A model generated the notes under the pieces. The model saw nothing but the letters and a program-made list of their open reading frames with translations, did no database searches and was not told the origin of the DNA. From Rhizophagus sp. LPA8_4_AMF (lineage: Eukaryota; Glomeromycota; Glomeromycetes; Glomerales; Glomeraceae), in NCBI GenBank assembly GCA_021464525.1, contig JADRCO010000092.1, positions 1 through 55,559 of the forward strand: DNA of 55,559 nucleotides. Direction: 5' to 3'. Position numbers and translations under genes: made by a program. Shown here one piece after another: positions 31,499 through 43,975 of this stretch (positions within the stretch are counted from its first letter, which is position 1; every line of letters begins with the position of its first letter).

Positions 31499-34400
31499 CT
31501 TTATTGATTATCTTTTTTTTTTAATTATAAAAAGTTAGGTGAAATAAAGTAGGTGAAGTTTGAGTGAATTAACTAAAAGTTGAAATGCAGTATTATGAAA
31601 TTTACAGCTAAAAAATTTAACTTTTTACGAAAGTAAAACTACTTTATTTTATTTTAGGTTTCTTTTTTAAAATAAAGTTTATTTTTTTAAAAAAAAAAAT
31701 TAAAAAAAAAAGAAAACTGTCACAGACAAGTTTATATAAAATAAAATAATAAAAGAGAAGAGTGAAATGGAGTTTTAAAGTTTTTAAGTTTAATTTAAGG
31801 ACAAAGTAAAGCTGGCACTGCCAGAAACAAATAAGGGATAGGTAATACTAATTTTGTGTCGACAAGAGCTTTGTGTAATGAAATCGGGGAGAAGGGAAAA
31901 AAAGATTAAAGGAAAAGATGAACGAATTACACTATTAGTGAGAACAAAAAAAAAAAACGAATAAGTTATCTCATACTTGATTTTATTGTTACAAAATTTT
32001 CTTTTTATATTTATAACAATATAAAGTCATATTTTATCATCATATCATTTGTTCATAAGGACTAACCATAAATAGAAATCATATAGGGATAGATTTGTGT
32101 TCATTCTTGTTACATGATTATAGTTTCGCGTGGTATGTCTCAGAATAAGTCCTATAACAGATAACCTTTTTTATTTTAAAACGTGTTAATTTGTTTCTTT
32201 ATGAGAGACATTTTTGCATATTCTGCATTCAATAAAATTATGACATGTTCATTCTTATATATATTAAATAAGATTTACGCAAAACTCCGGTATACATTAC
32301 ATTTTTTTTACTTGATCTTATTTGTAACACAAGTAAAATAATGCAAAATGAAATGATCCACTTATATATAAAATTTGGCATTGTAATTAAAACGTATATA
32401 TACTAACTTCTTTGTATGTAATTTTTTTCTTTATATTTTTACACTTTCTCTTAATCAATTTAGAAAACAAAGTGATTTACACAATGACTAATAATTGTGT
32501 CAGAGAAAGTTTGCACTAAACAAAATGTAGGTAAAGGGAATTTAAGAGTTGACGGACCGAATTAATACCGACATTAATAGAAATCAAGAATTTACTCTAA
32601 TTTGGTTTAATAGAGAAAAAATTTAAAAAAAGATTCGAAAAAGTAAACAAAATTTCCAAAACAGGAAATTTTACTAAAATTACCTGGGCTGAACTTATAA
32701 AAATAAATTTGTCACACATGAAAAAAAAAATCGCCCGATTTTTTTAATATTTACTTATAAATACTTTTGGCCAGTATTATGAATAATTTTGGCTGATTAT
32801 CCAATTCTTTATTATTGATTACGCTAGAAAAGATATTAAACATGATAATCACGTGAATCAAATAATTTCCACAATTTTGGCCAGAATTATGATGATCAAA
32901 CTTAAAACGTTTCATATCGAATAATAATAAATAGTAGATCTAAATAATAAATAAATAATTAATTTGTTTCAAAAAGGAAGAATATGTTTAAAAAAATTGA
33001 TGATTGTAAGATAAACCGGAGTTATAAGGATTATAAGGATTAACAAATGCACAAGTTTTTCAACATAAAATCATGATCTTTTGCTAGAATGATGGATAAA
33101 AATTTCGAAGAACACATGCAAACACGCAAATTAACGGAAATTTTTTTATCCTACAACATTCCGATAATCCTTACTACGGGATGACGATCCAAAACTTTTC
33201 ATTATTTCAATAGATAATCAAAAAAATTTTGAAACTTTGATCCGAAATAACTGTATATTTATATATTATTAACCAATTTATATTATTATTACCAAATTTA
33301 TGCACTCCACAAAAATTTTCATGCAAATAAATAGTTGTCATAAATTTTAAATTTGTTTGCCCACATGATAAAATTTTTATTCGGTAAAGTAAATTTACTA
33401 ATTTAAATTCAAGTTTTTAATTTTCGGTTCTATCCGTAATAAAAAAATATAATAAATTGACGGATTTAATATATTCAATCAATCAATCCATAATAAACAA
33501 TTACGGGAAATAGTTTGCAAAATATGGAGTACAAGCATTTCAAAACCCGAGTACAATATCATTAGCTAATTATAATTAATTCAGGTGACTAAATTATGCC
33601 GGTAATAACACTGTAACAATAATTTCGGAAGAAATAATTAAAGATTTACAACACAGAAAATCGCATTAAATTACATAATAGTTATAGGTAATTATTAAAT
33701 AATTAATACTAATTAAAAAATATATAATTAAATCAAAGGAAAGACGTGAAAATGAACAATTCAGTTACAATGGCTTAATGGTTTTTTCTTATCTTGATTT
33801 GGAAATGAAAAAAGATTCCGATTGTTACACTTTATTGCTTTCAATGTATAAAGTTTAATACTAAAGATGATGATGATTTTTACAGAATGCAGGGAGTTTC
33901 AACAAATTCGTTACTAGATCTTGCATTTTAAAGATTCACGTTTATTTCAACTAAAGAACAAGTCTCGAATTACCATTTATGATATACACATAACAAATAA
34001 TCCTGATTATACATGAATTCAATGATCATTACCTTTTTGTTTTAATTATCAATTTACATTTAAACGTTAGTACCTTGATTAATTGCTGTCGTGTAACAAT
34101 CTTTACCACGTGTAACATTGCATAATTACGTTATCCGCTAAGGGTTTTTTTAACTTTAAAGACGTTAATTTAATATATAAATAAAGTAAATGCTTTACCG
34201 CAGTTTTTATAACTGTTCACTTGTTCAGTTTTTCTCTCTTCTTTAATCATTATCTATGTTAAGATAATATAATTGATTATTTTATTATTCTTTATATTTT
34301 TTTAAAAATTCCAAGATAATTTAATATTTTTATCTATTCTTTTATTATCATTGAAACTTGCTTTATATTTACTTTATTTAGTAAGTTACCCGATTTTTAG

Positions 34401-34575
34401 TTAGTCTGAAATCCTTTGTATTAAATAAGTAATTTCCGGTTTTTTTTTATGTTCTAACGATTTTCTAAAGATCTAATAAACGGCTCATATATTGTTATTT
34501 TTTTTATATTAATTTATTTTTTATTTTTTTATTTTTTTTCCTTTATTACCAAAAGTATTTATAATATACTTTCTA
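31499..34575. other. 3-kb intergenic region
   Basis: Divergent promoters of the CaaX gene (minus) and the polytopic membrane protein gene (plus). Poly(T)/poly(A) blocks lie near 31650-31720. No frame over 60 codons, no RNA gene and no terminal repeats were recognised. It is unusually long and clean for this window. Confidence 0.45.
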
Positions 34576-34593
34576 ATATATATATATATATAT
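34576..34593 (+). promoter_or_regulatory. (TA)n run upstream of the membrane protein gene
   Basis: Uninterrupted TATATA run about 155-170 bp before the ATG at 34747. It may serve as a TATA region or simply be a microsatellite. Confidence 0.35.
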
Positions 34594-34746
34594 CTTTTTT
34601 TTAACTTATTCTTTTACCAATTTATTTATTCTGTCTCGTCCATATCTTATTTTAAAAATAATACCATAATAATATTTTTTTTTTTTCTTTAAAAGTTGAT
34701 TTCAATTTTCAAACTGTAATTTAGTTTTTTGACTTTGCTATACAAT

Positions 34747-37035
34747 ATGGCGGAACCGAAAAACTTGATAATGCAACTGAGCGATTATTCGTTTCTTGGT
34801 AAGTTAACCAGAAAGAAAGAGGGTTTTTTTTTCGAGTTAATATTTTATTGAATAATGCAAGGTATATGTATGTACATGCGTACTAATATTAAATTCGATA
34901 ATATAGAACGATCAGTTCATGATATTTATATATGGATGTGGTTTATCATACATGTATGGAGAGTAAGTAATTAGAAATTTTAATTAATTGGTTTTAATTT
35001 AAATATTTGAAACAATTATTAAATAATTCTTTTACTTTTTTTTTTTTTCTACGGTTAAAAAATAGTGTGATAAATTTTCTTCATTAAGCTGGAAACGCAT
35101 ATCAGCATTAGAATTAAAATCATTTGTTACCCTATTCATATTAATTGCATTGCCTTTAGGATCATTTTATGATATTGTATCGGTAAGTCATTTAAGTCAT
35201 TTTCTACTTTTACGTTTCTACTTTATTACAATTAATTCATTTCATGGTTTGTTATTATTATAGACAAAGATAACGTATATAGAAGGGTTTCATAAGTTTC
35301 AAAATAATGCGATAAGGCCAAAACCAAAATTTTTATGGTCAGAAGATGATAAATTATGGTTTATACCAAGTTATTATATATTCATGACTGGATTAAGTTT
35401 TCAAACGTGAGTATTCCTTATATTTCTTTAAATAAAATACTTTATTATTATGAGTTGATGAATTTATTTTTACTACGTATAGAGTCACATTGTTCTTGTT
35501 ACAATGTTTTTGGAATTATTTAACAAATTCAATCGCACAAACATCATTCATGTCAAGAGGTGAATTTGCCGTTTATATTGTGTGGGGAATAATAAGTGTT
35601 GCAATATATCCCATACTACCTTACGTACTTAGTAAAAATGAAGTATTTCTAGAGGTAATTTATTCTGTAAATCTTTTTTTATATTTTTATTCTTAATTTT
35701 TACTAACTTTTCATTTATATATAGGCTATACCTCAATTGGTTTATGCAACACAATTGTTGATATTAGTATTACTCGGTATACGTACTCATATAAAATTCC
35801 TTGAGTTAATTAAATTAACTTCTTCTTATAAAAATTCTGCAAATATTATTGCAAAATTAAGATATTTTATTGATATGAATAAATTATTAACTACATCACT
35901 TATTGTTATGACCGTATCATATTATTTACTAAGCATTGACCTTTTAACATCTGCAAAATTTATTAATAATTCAAAGGTTGCAAGGTAAAATTATTTTATA
36001 CCTTTTGTTTTAATTTATAAGAAAAATGTGTATTTATGTGTTAAATTTTTTTTTTTTTTTTTTATTCCTCTCCTCAATAGTGATCTGTTGGCTGCTCATA
36101 TTAATTTTGCGTCAGTAATAGAATGGTTAGCTTTAATACTTATATTTTATCCAAGAAAAGGTTTTGTTGGTACAGGAGCTGGTGGATCTACCTTCAATAC
36201 GAATCTTGGTTCGAGTAGTGTTAATCCATCAGTTAATCCAATTTCACAACTTTCCTATTCGAATAGTGTAAAATTAAGTAATGTACCTCCTGGTACTGGA
36301 GCTGGTATTAATCTTAATAATGAACATCGTCAAAAAACAAATTCTATTGTTGATTCTAACAACAATTATCAGACTACTATTAAAACTATACCAATTAGTC
36401 CTGATTATAATAATGTTACTAATAATAATAATAATAATAATGGAAGTGAAAATTCACAAAAACCATCTTTACAAAATCAATCATCATTTAAACGATTTAA
36501 AAAGAAATCCGCTTCACCAATTCCCTTATCAGATAGTAATTCAGATATTAGTGGTTCGGAAAATAATGATGGAAATAATAAACCCGTATACCTTAAACGT
36601 AACATATCAATAAGTAAAGATGGTAAAATGGTATATGGTGAAACAAAACCATTGGGTAAAGTAAAAGGTGCAGAATTTGTGGCAGTTGAAAAAGCTGATC
36701 CTAGTTTTATACCTAGTTATTATTTTTCAAATGAATTAAAAGGTAATGTAGTTAAAATACCATCTATGCTTAATGAACAAAAACTCAGATACAAAATTGA
36801 TGATGATGATGATGCAGGAAACAGTAGTAGTGTCAATGGTAGTACTAGTGGTGGTAGTGATCAACAAAGAATTAAGCAAGAGGTGATGAAACAAGAGAAA
36901 ATAGAATCGCGACAAGGTGCAATAAAAGAAAATAATAATAATGTTATAGAAAATAATGTTAATGATAAACTAGAAAATAATGTTAATGAAAAACAAGATT
37001 CTGATGATGATGATGAATTCTTTTATGCTATGTAA
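34747..37035 (+). CDS. Polytopic (about seven-helix) membrane protein with disordered acidic tail (7 exons, 599 aa)
   Basis: Exons 34747-34798, 34862-34962, 35066-35182, 35264-35406, 35483-35654, 35725-35984 and 36081-37035 join to exactly 600 codons with GT..AG introns. The start is MAEPKNLIMQLSDYSFLG. Hydrophobic segments: HDIYIWMWFIIHVW, SFVTLFILIALPLGSFYDIV, FIPSYYIFMTGLSFQTVTLF, FAVYIVWGIISVAIYPILPY, LVYATQLLILVLLGIRTH, LLTTSLIVMTVSYYLL and FASVIEWLALILIFY. About 290 residues follow: low complexity, Asn-, Ser- and Asp-rich, ending DSDDDDEFFYAM. Seven helices plus a long cytosolic tail resemble a fungal receptor-like protein, but I see no GPCR signature, so function is open. The coding content of all seven exons is continuous, so the model is solid. 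Confidence 0.85.
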
Positions 37036-37657
37036 ATGCATTATTCATTCTTATTAGCTGATTTTTTTTTTTTTTGGTTTATTATAATGGTTAGAATATT
37101 GGAAAAGTATTATTTAATAGAAAAAGAATATATTTTATTTTGAGTGTAATATTAATTTTTTATTTTATTGTATAAAAATTAATAAAATAAGATATTTATG
37201 TAATTTAATCATAAATGACAATATTGAGGGCAGAGCAATGAGTCGTGTCGACACGATTTCTACATATATGACAATTTTTCCTAAGAAAGTTGAGTAAACA
37301 GGCAAAAGATAAATTTCTCAAGGTCAATAATTCCTTTGGAGACGAAAATGTGTACCCAAGCTGATGGATGATATTACATTAGTGTAGAAATTACAGGTGA
37401 TTTGTTATATTGTTACTAGTAATAAATTTAATGAACATGATATAATAATTAATTTTAATTTGAACTCGGATTGTTTCATTATTCATCCGTGTGGCTTCAT
37501 GTTAATATTCAATTTTTTTTTTTTTTTGTTATCATTCATTTCTTGTACTTCCCTTATTCTTTCGATCTATTATTATACAGTACAGCACTTTGTAAAAAAT
37601 AGATTAACCAGTGGTGATGTGAATAAATTTTGAAAGAACAATTTTCTTAAAACATTA
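37036..37657. other. 3' flank of the membrane protein gene
   Basis: T-rich downstream sequence, then AT-rich DNA. The frame at 37397-37633 is interrupted by a T-run and has no family match. Confidence 0.35.
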
Positions 37658-37749
37658 CATATGGGCCGATTTGACGCATCATACCAATAGTAACCAATTC
37701 CCATTTACTATGAAATTATCACATGCAATGCGTCAAATCCACCCATATG
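37658..37749. repeat. 92-bp foldback element
   Basis: CATATGGGCCGATTTGACGC and the next AT (37658-37679) pair with 37728-37749 with two mismatches, around a loop of about 48 bp. MITE-like. Confidence 0.6.
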
Positions 37750-39595
37750 AGAAGATTCTTCTATTCTCTATTCCTTTGTAATTTTGATTTTGTACAAAAA
37801 TTATCGAATAAGTATTCGAAACAAATTAAAATAATATGAAATTAAATTCTATTAATAATTTACCTGCTGATACTTGTTATGCAGCAAAAGTCCTAAAACA
37901 ATCTTAAACCATGGTAAGTGCCTTTTTATAGAATATGTGCAAATTACTCCGATACTTTTGGATATGTGCCAAAGTTCATGAATAGTATACGATTACAAAA
38001 TCGTCGAATAAAAAATATGGGAAAATAGCATAATATGGATTTGCCATGAGATAAAGGTAAACAACATAAAATACTTCACTTTGAGAAACGATTAATACGT
38101 GATCAGCTCTAAAGATCAAAAGCTCAATACAAGTATTTTTCAGCATTATATATAATTATCGCATAAACTTTATTTTTTTTTTTCATTATATAAAATTGGG
38201 TACTATACTATTTGTTACAACTAATAATCACAGAAAAACAACTTTTATTTTGAAAATTTTTTTTTCAAGATCGAATTGAAAAACTGTTAGGCAGTGATGT
38301 GGCAGGACAGTATGTCCCGTCCAAGTCCAATTTCAATTGTCCCATCCTGTTATTATCTCAATTTATTTAATGTTGCATGTTTGCTTTCGCTATAGGCAAC
38401 TTCAACAATGAAGGTTAGGCCAGGTCTCATCCTAATGGAATGTAGAAACGGAGTTATTAATTTTGTGCGCGCGATAACGGGTTCGAAACAAACAGAACAA
38501 AGTACCTTGCCATCATTCGCAGTTGGTGGTTATAAATCATACAACTTTTTATAGTAAAATTTTGTCCCTGACATCAACAATATCTTGTCCAAGTCCAATG
38601 TATCGAAAAAACTAAATTTAGAAAATGTTTCAATAGAACCACCCGAAACTGCTCCAATTTCTTCTAACATAAAAGAATTTCCAATTGGTAGTTTACAACT
38701 GTCATCCCATGTAGAACGAGAGATAAATTTTATGTCCGTATCCTTCGCTCATTTCTAAGTAGCCTACTTCAATTAGTTTTGTTTTTAACTTCACGGTGAA
38801 GACACTATCAGATTTATTCATAATAACTCGTCGATTTCCGCAGGATTTAACTGATGACAAACAGATAAAACTTTATTAATATAAAGTATCATTGAATATA
38901 AAACATCACATTAAATGAAAGCTACTTACATGTGATAACATAAATAATTTTCTAAATCGATAAGTATTTTTTAAACAAGAACTCTACCAACAAAGTTAGG
39001 GCGCCCGAATTGTAAGCTTGGAGTAGATACCAACTGTTCGCGTATGTTACGGGAAGGTCGATGCATTAAATAATCATGACCTTTCTCCATCTCAAACTCA
39101 ACAGTATCCTAAATCAGAAAGAAACCCAAGTAAGGAGTTACTTTCCTTTACTAAGACACCTCTTCTTTTAAAGCAGTGAAAATTTCTGGTCAATTAAAAG
39201 CTCTTTTGCTTCTTTAAGAAGTGATCAATCTAAAAAATGCAAAAAAGGTTAACCTTGGCAACTTGCCAGAAGAGAAAATGGCAAAATTAAAAGAATCAAA
39301 TTACCTTTGGGAAGATTTTGTTATTATTCCTGACATTTTTGCTTGTTGAGAGTAAATGAGACCTTGATAATTCAGTGGTTAAGAGAAATTCCAAGGAAAT
39401 ACAATGTGTGTATTATCACCTCCTGAATCTTTAATAAAATCGGAGCGCTTGTAAGTTATGCAAGGGATCATGACTATTTTCCCGCCCTTTCAAGTAAAAT
39501 TTTACAAAGAGGCGTTGTTAGCTTGTTCTCATAATTAGTTCCTCAAGTTCAGAAGTAAATAAAGTTTCATTAATAAAATAAAAATTAAAATAATA
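37750..39595. other. Decayed coding sequence of unknown origin and non-coding DNA
   Basis: At 38605-38755 a plus-strand frame reads LNLENVSIEPPETAPISSNI then KEFPIGSLQLSSHVEREINF. At 39255-39345 another reads VNLGNLPEEKMAKLKESNYL then WEDFVIIPDIF. Both look like former protein sequence, with higher GC and sensible composition, but stops surround them. They may be pieces of one dead gene or of a transposon gene; no family recognised. Confidence 0.35.
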
Positions 39596-40182
39596 CACTT
39601 CCAACCAAAAAGTTTAGGCCCACCCTATTTTTAGTAATATTAAATAAATTATACTATTTAATTAATTACCATAAGTTGTAATCTTGGTATTTGTAAGGCC
39701 GTAAAAAGGACCAAATTTCGCGTCAGTAGTTAACTGTTGAACATATATATGTAACTATGTAAATCATTAACATCTAATTTTATATATAAATTGACGACTG
39801 ACGTGAAATACTGTATTACTGTATATGTATAGTCTCTTTTTTGATGTACAGACAGTACAGTAAGGGTGTATGATATTAACGTACGAACTGGCCGGAGTTA
39901 ACGTTAACGCTATCACGTGCAAGTGCATAACTTCTAAACTCGGGCCAGTTTGTACGTTAATATTGTACACTTTTTTACTTTTTTATCTATTGTAACTGCT
40001 CTTGTTAAAAAATTAATAATTTATTATATGAGAAAAAAACTTATATCTTGTAATTTATAAATACTAGCATAGTAATTTACAACTTAGAAAATTTTTTTTT
40101 TTAGTCAATAGTACTTTTAAATAGTACAATTTAATTAATAATACTAAAAATTGGGTGGTCCTAAACTTTTTGGCCGGGAGTG
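39596..40182. mobile_element. Tc1/mariner-like non-autonomous element
   Basis: Terminal inverted repeats: CACTTCCAACCAAAAAGTTT followed by AGGCCCACCC on the left, and GGGTGGTCCTAAACTTTTTG followed by GCCGGGAGTG on the right, 30 bp with a few differences. The CACTCCCGGCCAAAAAGTTTAGG type of end is typical of Tc1/mariner relatives. A TA precedes the left end; the right flank begins TT, so the TA duplication is imperfect. The interior (587 bp in total) has no transposase and contains a second foldback. Confidence 0.7.
39866..39970. mobile_element. 105-bp foldback nested inside the Tc1/mariner-like element
   Basis: GTGTATGATATTAACGTACG plus AACTGGCC at 39866-39893 pairs with 39943-39970 at 25 of 28 positions. 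Its internal block recurs at 2481-2525, showing that it moves or is copied independently of the host element. Confidence 0.65.
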
Positions 40183-40318
40183 TTTATTATTGTATATATT
40201 CTCTATTTTTTGAACGACGGATAAATTGTATACGCGAACCAGGTATGGTTACGCAATGAATATAGTTTTGTAATCAATCAAAGTGCGTGATCATACTTTC
40301 TCTCATCCTCACGCTGTA

Positions 40319-41589
40319 ATGCTATCGCAAAAAATTTTTAGGACGGCTCTTCTTATTACTGATACGCCACACCCAAAAATCAAAGAGAAATATGGAGACT
40401 ATTATTCTCAATTCACAAAATTTTTACAAAAAGGCGTTGTTTCTAGTAAAAAACAAATTACTTTGGATATTAAACCATATGACGTTACAAAAATGGAATA
40501 TCCCAGTGAACAAGAATTACTCGATACAGAAGGAATAGTTATTACCGGTTCCGGTATGAATCAGGATGAATTAAATATGATTTCTTTAAATATAAACTAA
40601 AAACGCGTTTATTCCTAATAGCCGCGTCAGCATATGAAGATATTCCTTGGATTAATAGTTTAGTTGAATTTGTAAGCTCAGTTATAGAAAACCGTCCAAA
40701 AGTTAAGATGATTGGAATTTGTTTCGGACATCAGATTATTGCCAGGGCAAGAGGTGGTCAAGTTATTAAGAATCCCTTAGGTTGGGAGGTAAATTAAAAT
40801 TCAATTTGTTATCTTGATTTTTTCAATTTTCGCACAGATTAATTATTTTGAAGACCACTTGTATCACTAGTTGGCGAAAAAAAATGAGAGAACTTGAATA
40901 ATCAATATAAATTTTAAAATATGAAATTTTTTTTTTAAGTTGATTCTCATGGAATTAATAATATAACATATTTAGGTAGCAGCCACAGAGCTTTCTTTAA
41001 CAGATATTGGAAAGGAAATTCTTAAGACTAATAGAAAAAGTGTGGTATGTTTCATTAAATAGATTAAAATACATTTATTTTGAGTTTACAATTTTTTAAA
41101 TTATTTATATATTTTCTTTTAAAAGCGTCTTCAAGAAATGCATCAAGTAAGTTTATTCTACATAAATTTCTTCGAATAATTTAATAATTTAATGATTTTT
41201 TTATAGGATCATGTTTCTAGTATTCCTCCCGAGTTTTCCAATATTGGATTTACTGAAATATGTCCTATCCAAGGAATGATTAAAGATGATCACGTGCTCA
41301 CATTTCAGGGACATCCAGAATTTGTTAGTGGTGTAGTCAAAGAAATTGTTAATTTACGTCGTGACAGGCAGGTTTTCTCTCCTGAACTTGCACAAAAGTA
41401 TTTGACAGCAGCAGATTACGATGTTGATGATGTATGGGTTGGTCAAAAATGTGTTGAATTCTTGACAGGTTAATATTTATGTTTATTATTTCAAGCCAAT
41501 TCTATGTTGGTTTTTCAGCTTATGAAAATTTTAACTAATTTCCTAAATTTTATACAGGTGGGATTGAACCAGATGTCATTGATAGCTAA
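40319..41589 (+). CDS. Class I glutamine amidotransferase-like protein (6 exons, 261 aa)
   Basis: Exons 40319-40553, 40622-40788, 40976-41044, 41126-41146, 41207-41468 and 41558-41589 join to 786 nt. The start MLSQKIFRTALLITDTPHPK fits the family; an upstream GTG frame adds nothing. A family-like ITGSAASAYEDIPWI spans the exon 1/2 border. The nucleophile elbow is MIGICFGHQIIARARGG (Cys in GICFGHQ), and the His-Glu pair is in TFQGHPEFVSG. The length fits stand-alone GATase-1 proteins such as yeast YLR126C, which resemble the glutaminase half of GMP synthase. The likely role is amide transfer or hydrolysis in the cytosol, substrate unknown. The fourth exon is only 21 nt (RLQEMHQ). If the last intron is retained, the protein simply ends two codons into it. 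The gene sits just downstream of the Tc1/mariner-like element. Confidence 0.9.
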
Positions 41590-42456
41590 TGGAGCTCTTA
41601 GAATATAATTTACTAGAATATTATTTACTAGAATATATCAATTTGTCCAACATCAATGGCAAAAATTAAAATATTATGAATGTATCATTAATTGTACAAA
41701 GTCTGTATAAATAGTAAAATAAAAAATAAATTATTTTTATCGTATATACTTAAGATATTTCAGAAATCTAGAATCATTTACAAGGAGAGAAATTTAAAGA
41801 TCAGATCATAAACATGTTTGTTTCCGCCAAAAAATTACAAGTAAATTAAATTATAAAATTCTTTTATTAAAACTTTACTTTCTTGGTATAGTCAATATAG
41901 TCAAGCATCTTACATAACGATGAATTGTAGCATTTCATTTGAAGTTCTTGGCCACCTCAACTCATAAATTAAGTAGAATTATCTCTATAACTGTGACTCA
42001 CAAGTATGCTTCCATCGTAAGTGTAAAATTTTGTAGACCCCTTTTTTCTCCATTTATTTTTTTTTTATAAAGTTAATAATTTATTAACTTCTTAATACTA
42101 ACTTCTTGACATTTACACATAATGAAGGTATATTATGTCAATCATTCACTATTATTAATTGTTTCTCGTTATAAAAATTCTTTCTTATTAATTAAAAGTA
42201 AAAAAAGATCTGTATTTTAAGGCAAGATGTTAAGAAGTGTAACCAATGAGATACATATATAGTCCCTTTCGCTATCTCTTCTTATAGATTCAAAACTTGC
42301 TTTAATTCAATCGAAATAAATTATTATATTCTACCCATAATAATTTACAGTCCAAATCTAATTTTGTTACCTTACAAATGACGCGAGTAATTTAACGTCA
42401 TTAATGTTACTAAACACTGGTATCAAGATATGCTCTTTTAGGCGCATTACCAATTA
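41590..42456. other. Intergenic, 3' flank of the amidotransferase gene
   Basis: AT-rich non-coding sequence. No feature recognised. Confidence 0.35.
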
Positions 42457-42624
42457 CAGTCAGACCTCGATATACCGATACACTATTAAAATTTGATATA
42501 CCGATAAAATTTTAAAGTCCTACTATATGTGAGGACATATAAATATCGGTATAATTTGATATAACGATATTGTTTAAATTTTTTCATATGAGTCCCGACA
42601 TATCGTTATATAAAGGTTTGACTG
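42457..42624. mobile_element. Pogo-like MITE (168 bp) with TA target duplication
   Basis: It begins CAGTCAGACCTCGATATACC and ends TATATAAAGGTTTGACTG. The ends pair as CAGTCAAACCT...-type inverted repeats, flanked on both sides by TA (42455-42456 and 42625-42626). Both features fit the pogo/Tigger branch of Tc1/mariner. There is no coding capacity; it must have been moved by a transposase elsewhere. Confidence 0.8.
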
Positions 42625-42626
42625 TA

Positions 42627-43802
42627 CTTTTATATGAAAAAGAAAGTGGATGAAAAGATTAATAAAATTATTTTTATAATAACAAACGCGTTAAAAATCA
42701 AAATCTATTCTTGTAATTTAACATGCTCACCAATTATGATCGGAATATTGAAAAGCTTCAACAGCATAACCAATAACAAATTTTCTCTCTAATATTTAAA
42801 ATTTTTAGCATATTAGGTAATCTTCATATTTGAATTCAATAATAAAGCAAGGCAGCTTCTTGTGCAAAATATTATTTGTGCTAAAAAATCCTTTAACCTC
42901 AATATATCTAATACTTTACTTACATCATTACTGTAATCGTTTAAATAAAATTTTTGTACAAAAAAAAAATATACTGTACATATATGCCGGTTTGGTTTTT
43001 CATAACAATCTTAATATTCTCTAAATATTAAGAATCAATTTTAATATTCTTGCATCATCATATTCAATTCTAGTAGAAAACTTTATAAGATTTGGACAAA
43101 AACTTGCTACTGTTAAATTTAATGAGTTGTAATTCTGTCTGACGTGAAATCATGGCTAAATAGTTTCACTCGTAACTTGTTTCATAGCTGATTTCTTTAC
43201 CAACATTCTCTTGTCATCCTCTTTAAATCCAACATTTTGCACTCTAGGTACATTTAATCACAAAATCAAATTATATCGTTCATCTATATATGTCAATATT
43301 AAAATTATAAACCCGACGCTAATATAAGATTCCGTTTGGTAACTCCTATTTTATAACAAACATAAATAAATCTAGTCAACTAATAATAAAACTATTCTTT
43401 TTAATTAATTAATTAACATACCTAAAATTAATACATTTTCAAATTTACGTATCATTTACACTTTTGTCACACTAGTCGTCATTTGTAGATGCTAGTGCTT
43501 CCTTTCGATGTGTAATGTTGTGAAGAATCCAACAAGTTGTGATTCATCTTTCTACAATCGGATAACGTATCCTTGACGGTCACATTTTTTTTTGAAAGAG
43601 AAACATCTTGAATCTTTAGAACTTAAATACTTCTTCTTTAGTGAAATTCTCATTATCGTTGATACAACATCAACCCTTACTATATCATCTCGTCTTTATG
43701 TGTTCTGACAATTTGTCGTTCTAATGGTATGCTATGATTGTAACATGTCACATTATTATTGGCCGGTTTGACAATCTAACATCCATGTTTAAAATAAGAC
43801 TA
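42627..43802. other. Gene-free stretch
   Basis: AT-rich; short chance frames only. Sequence from about 43470 has more balanced composition and may belong to the same decayed element as the LINE fragment that follows. Confidence 0.35.
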
Positions 43803-43975
43803 ATATGACAGGGATAAATTTGTCTGCGTGCATATTGAAATCACCACAAATGATGCGCGCTTGATCCAATAACGGGAGAAGTTGTTTGATGGTACTAGCG
43901 CGCGTTTGAACATTAGTGTAAGAGGGAATGTAAATAACAAAGATGCGAAGTTTAGTGGAGCCTTCATTATATTGT
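43803..43975 (-). mobile_element. LINE fragment (endonuclease domain)
   Basis: Minus strand reads KLRIFVIYIPSYTNVQTRAS and then LLDQARIICGDFNMHADKF. The VIYIP...ARIICGDFNxH pattern is the apurinic-type endonuclease (EEP) domain of non-LTR retrotransposons. Only about 57 codons remain, and no reverse transcriptase is seen nearby. Confidence 0.65.

Noticed and set aside
36281-36613. 110-codon overlapping frame
   Set aside because: Shadow of the Asn-rich tail of the membrane protein gene in another frame.
38470-38500. GGGTTCGAAAC resembling a tRNA T-loop
   Set aside because: No cloverleaf can be formed with the preceding 70 bases.
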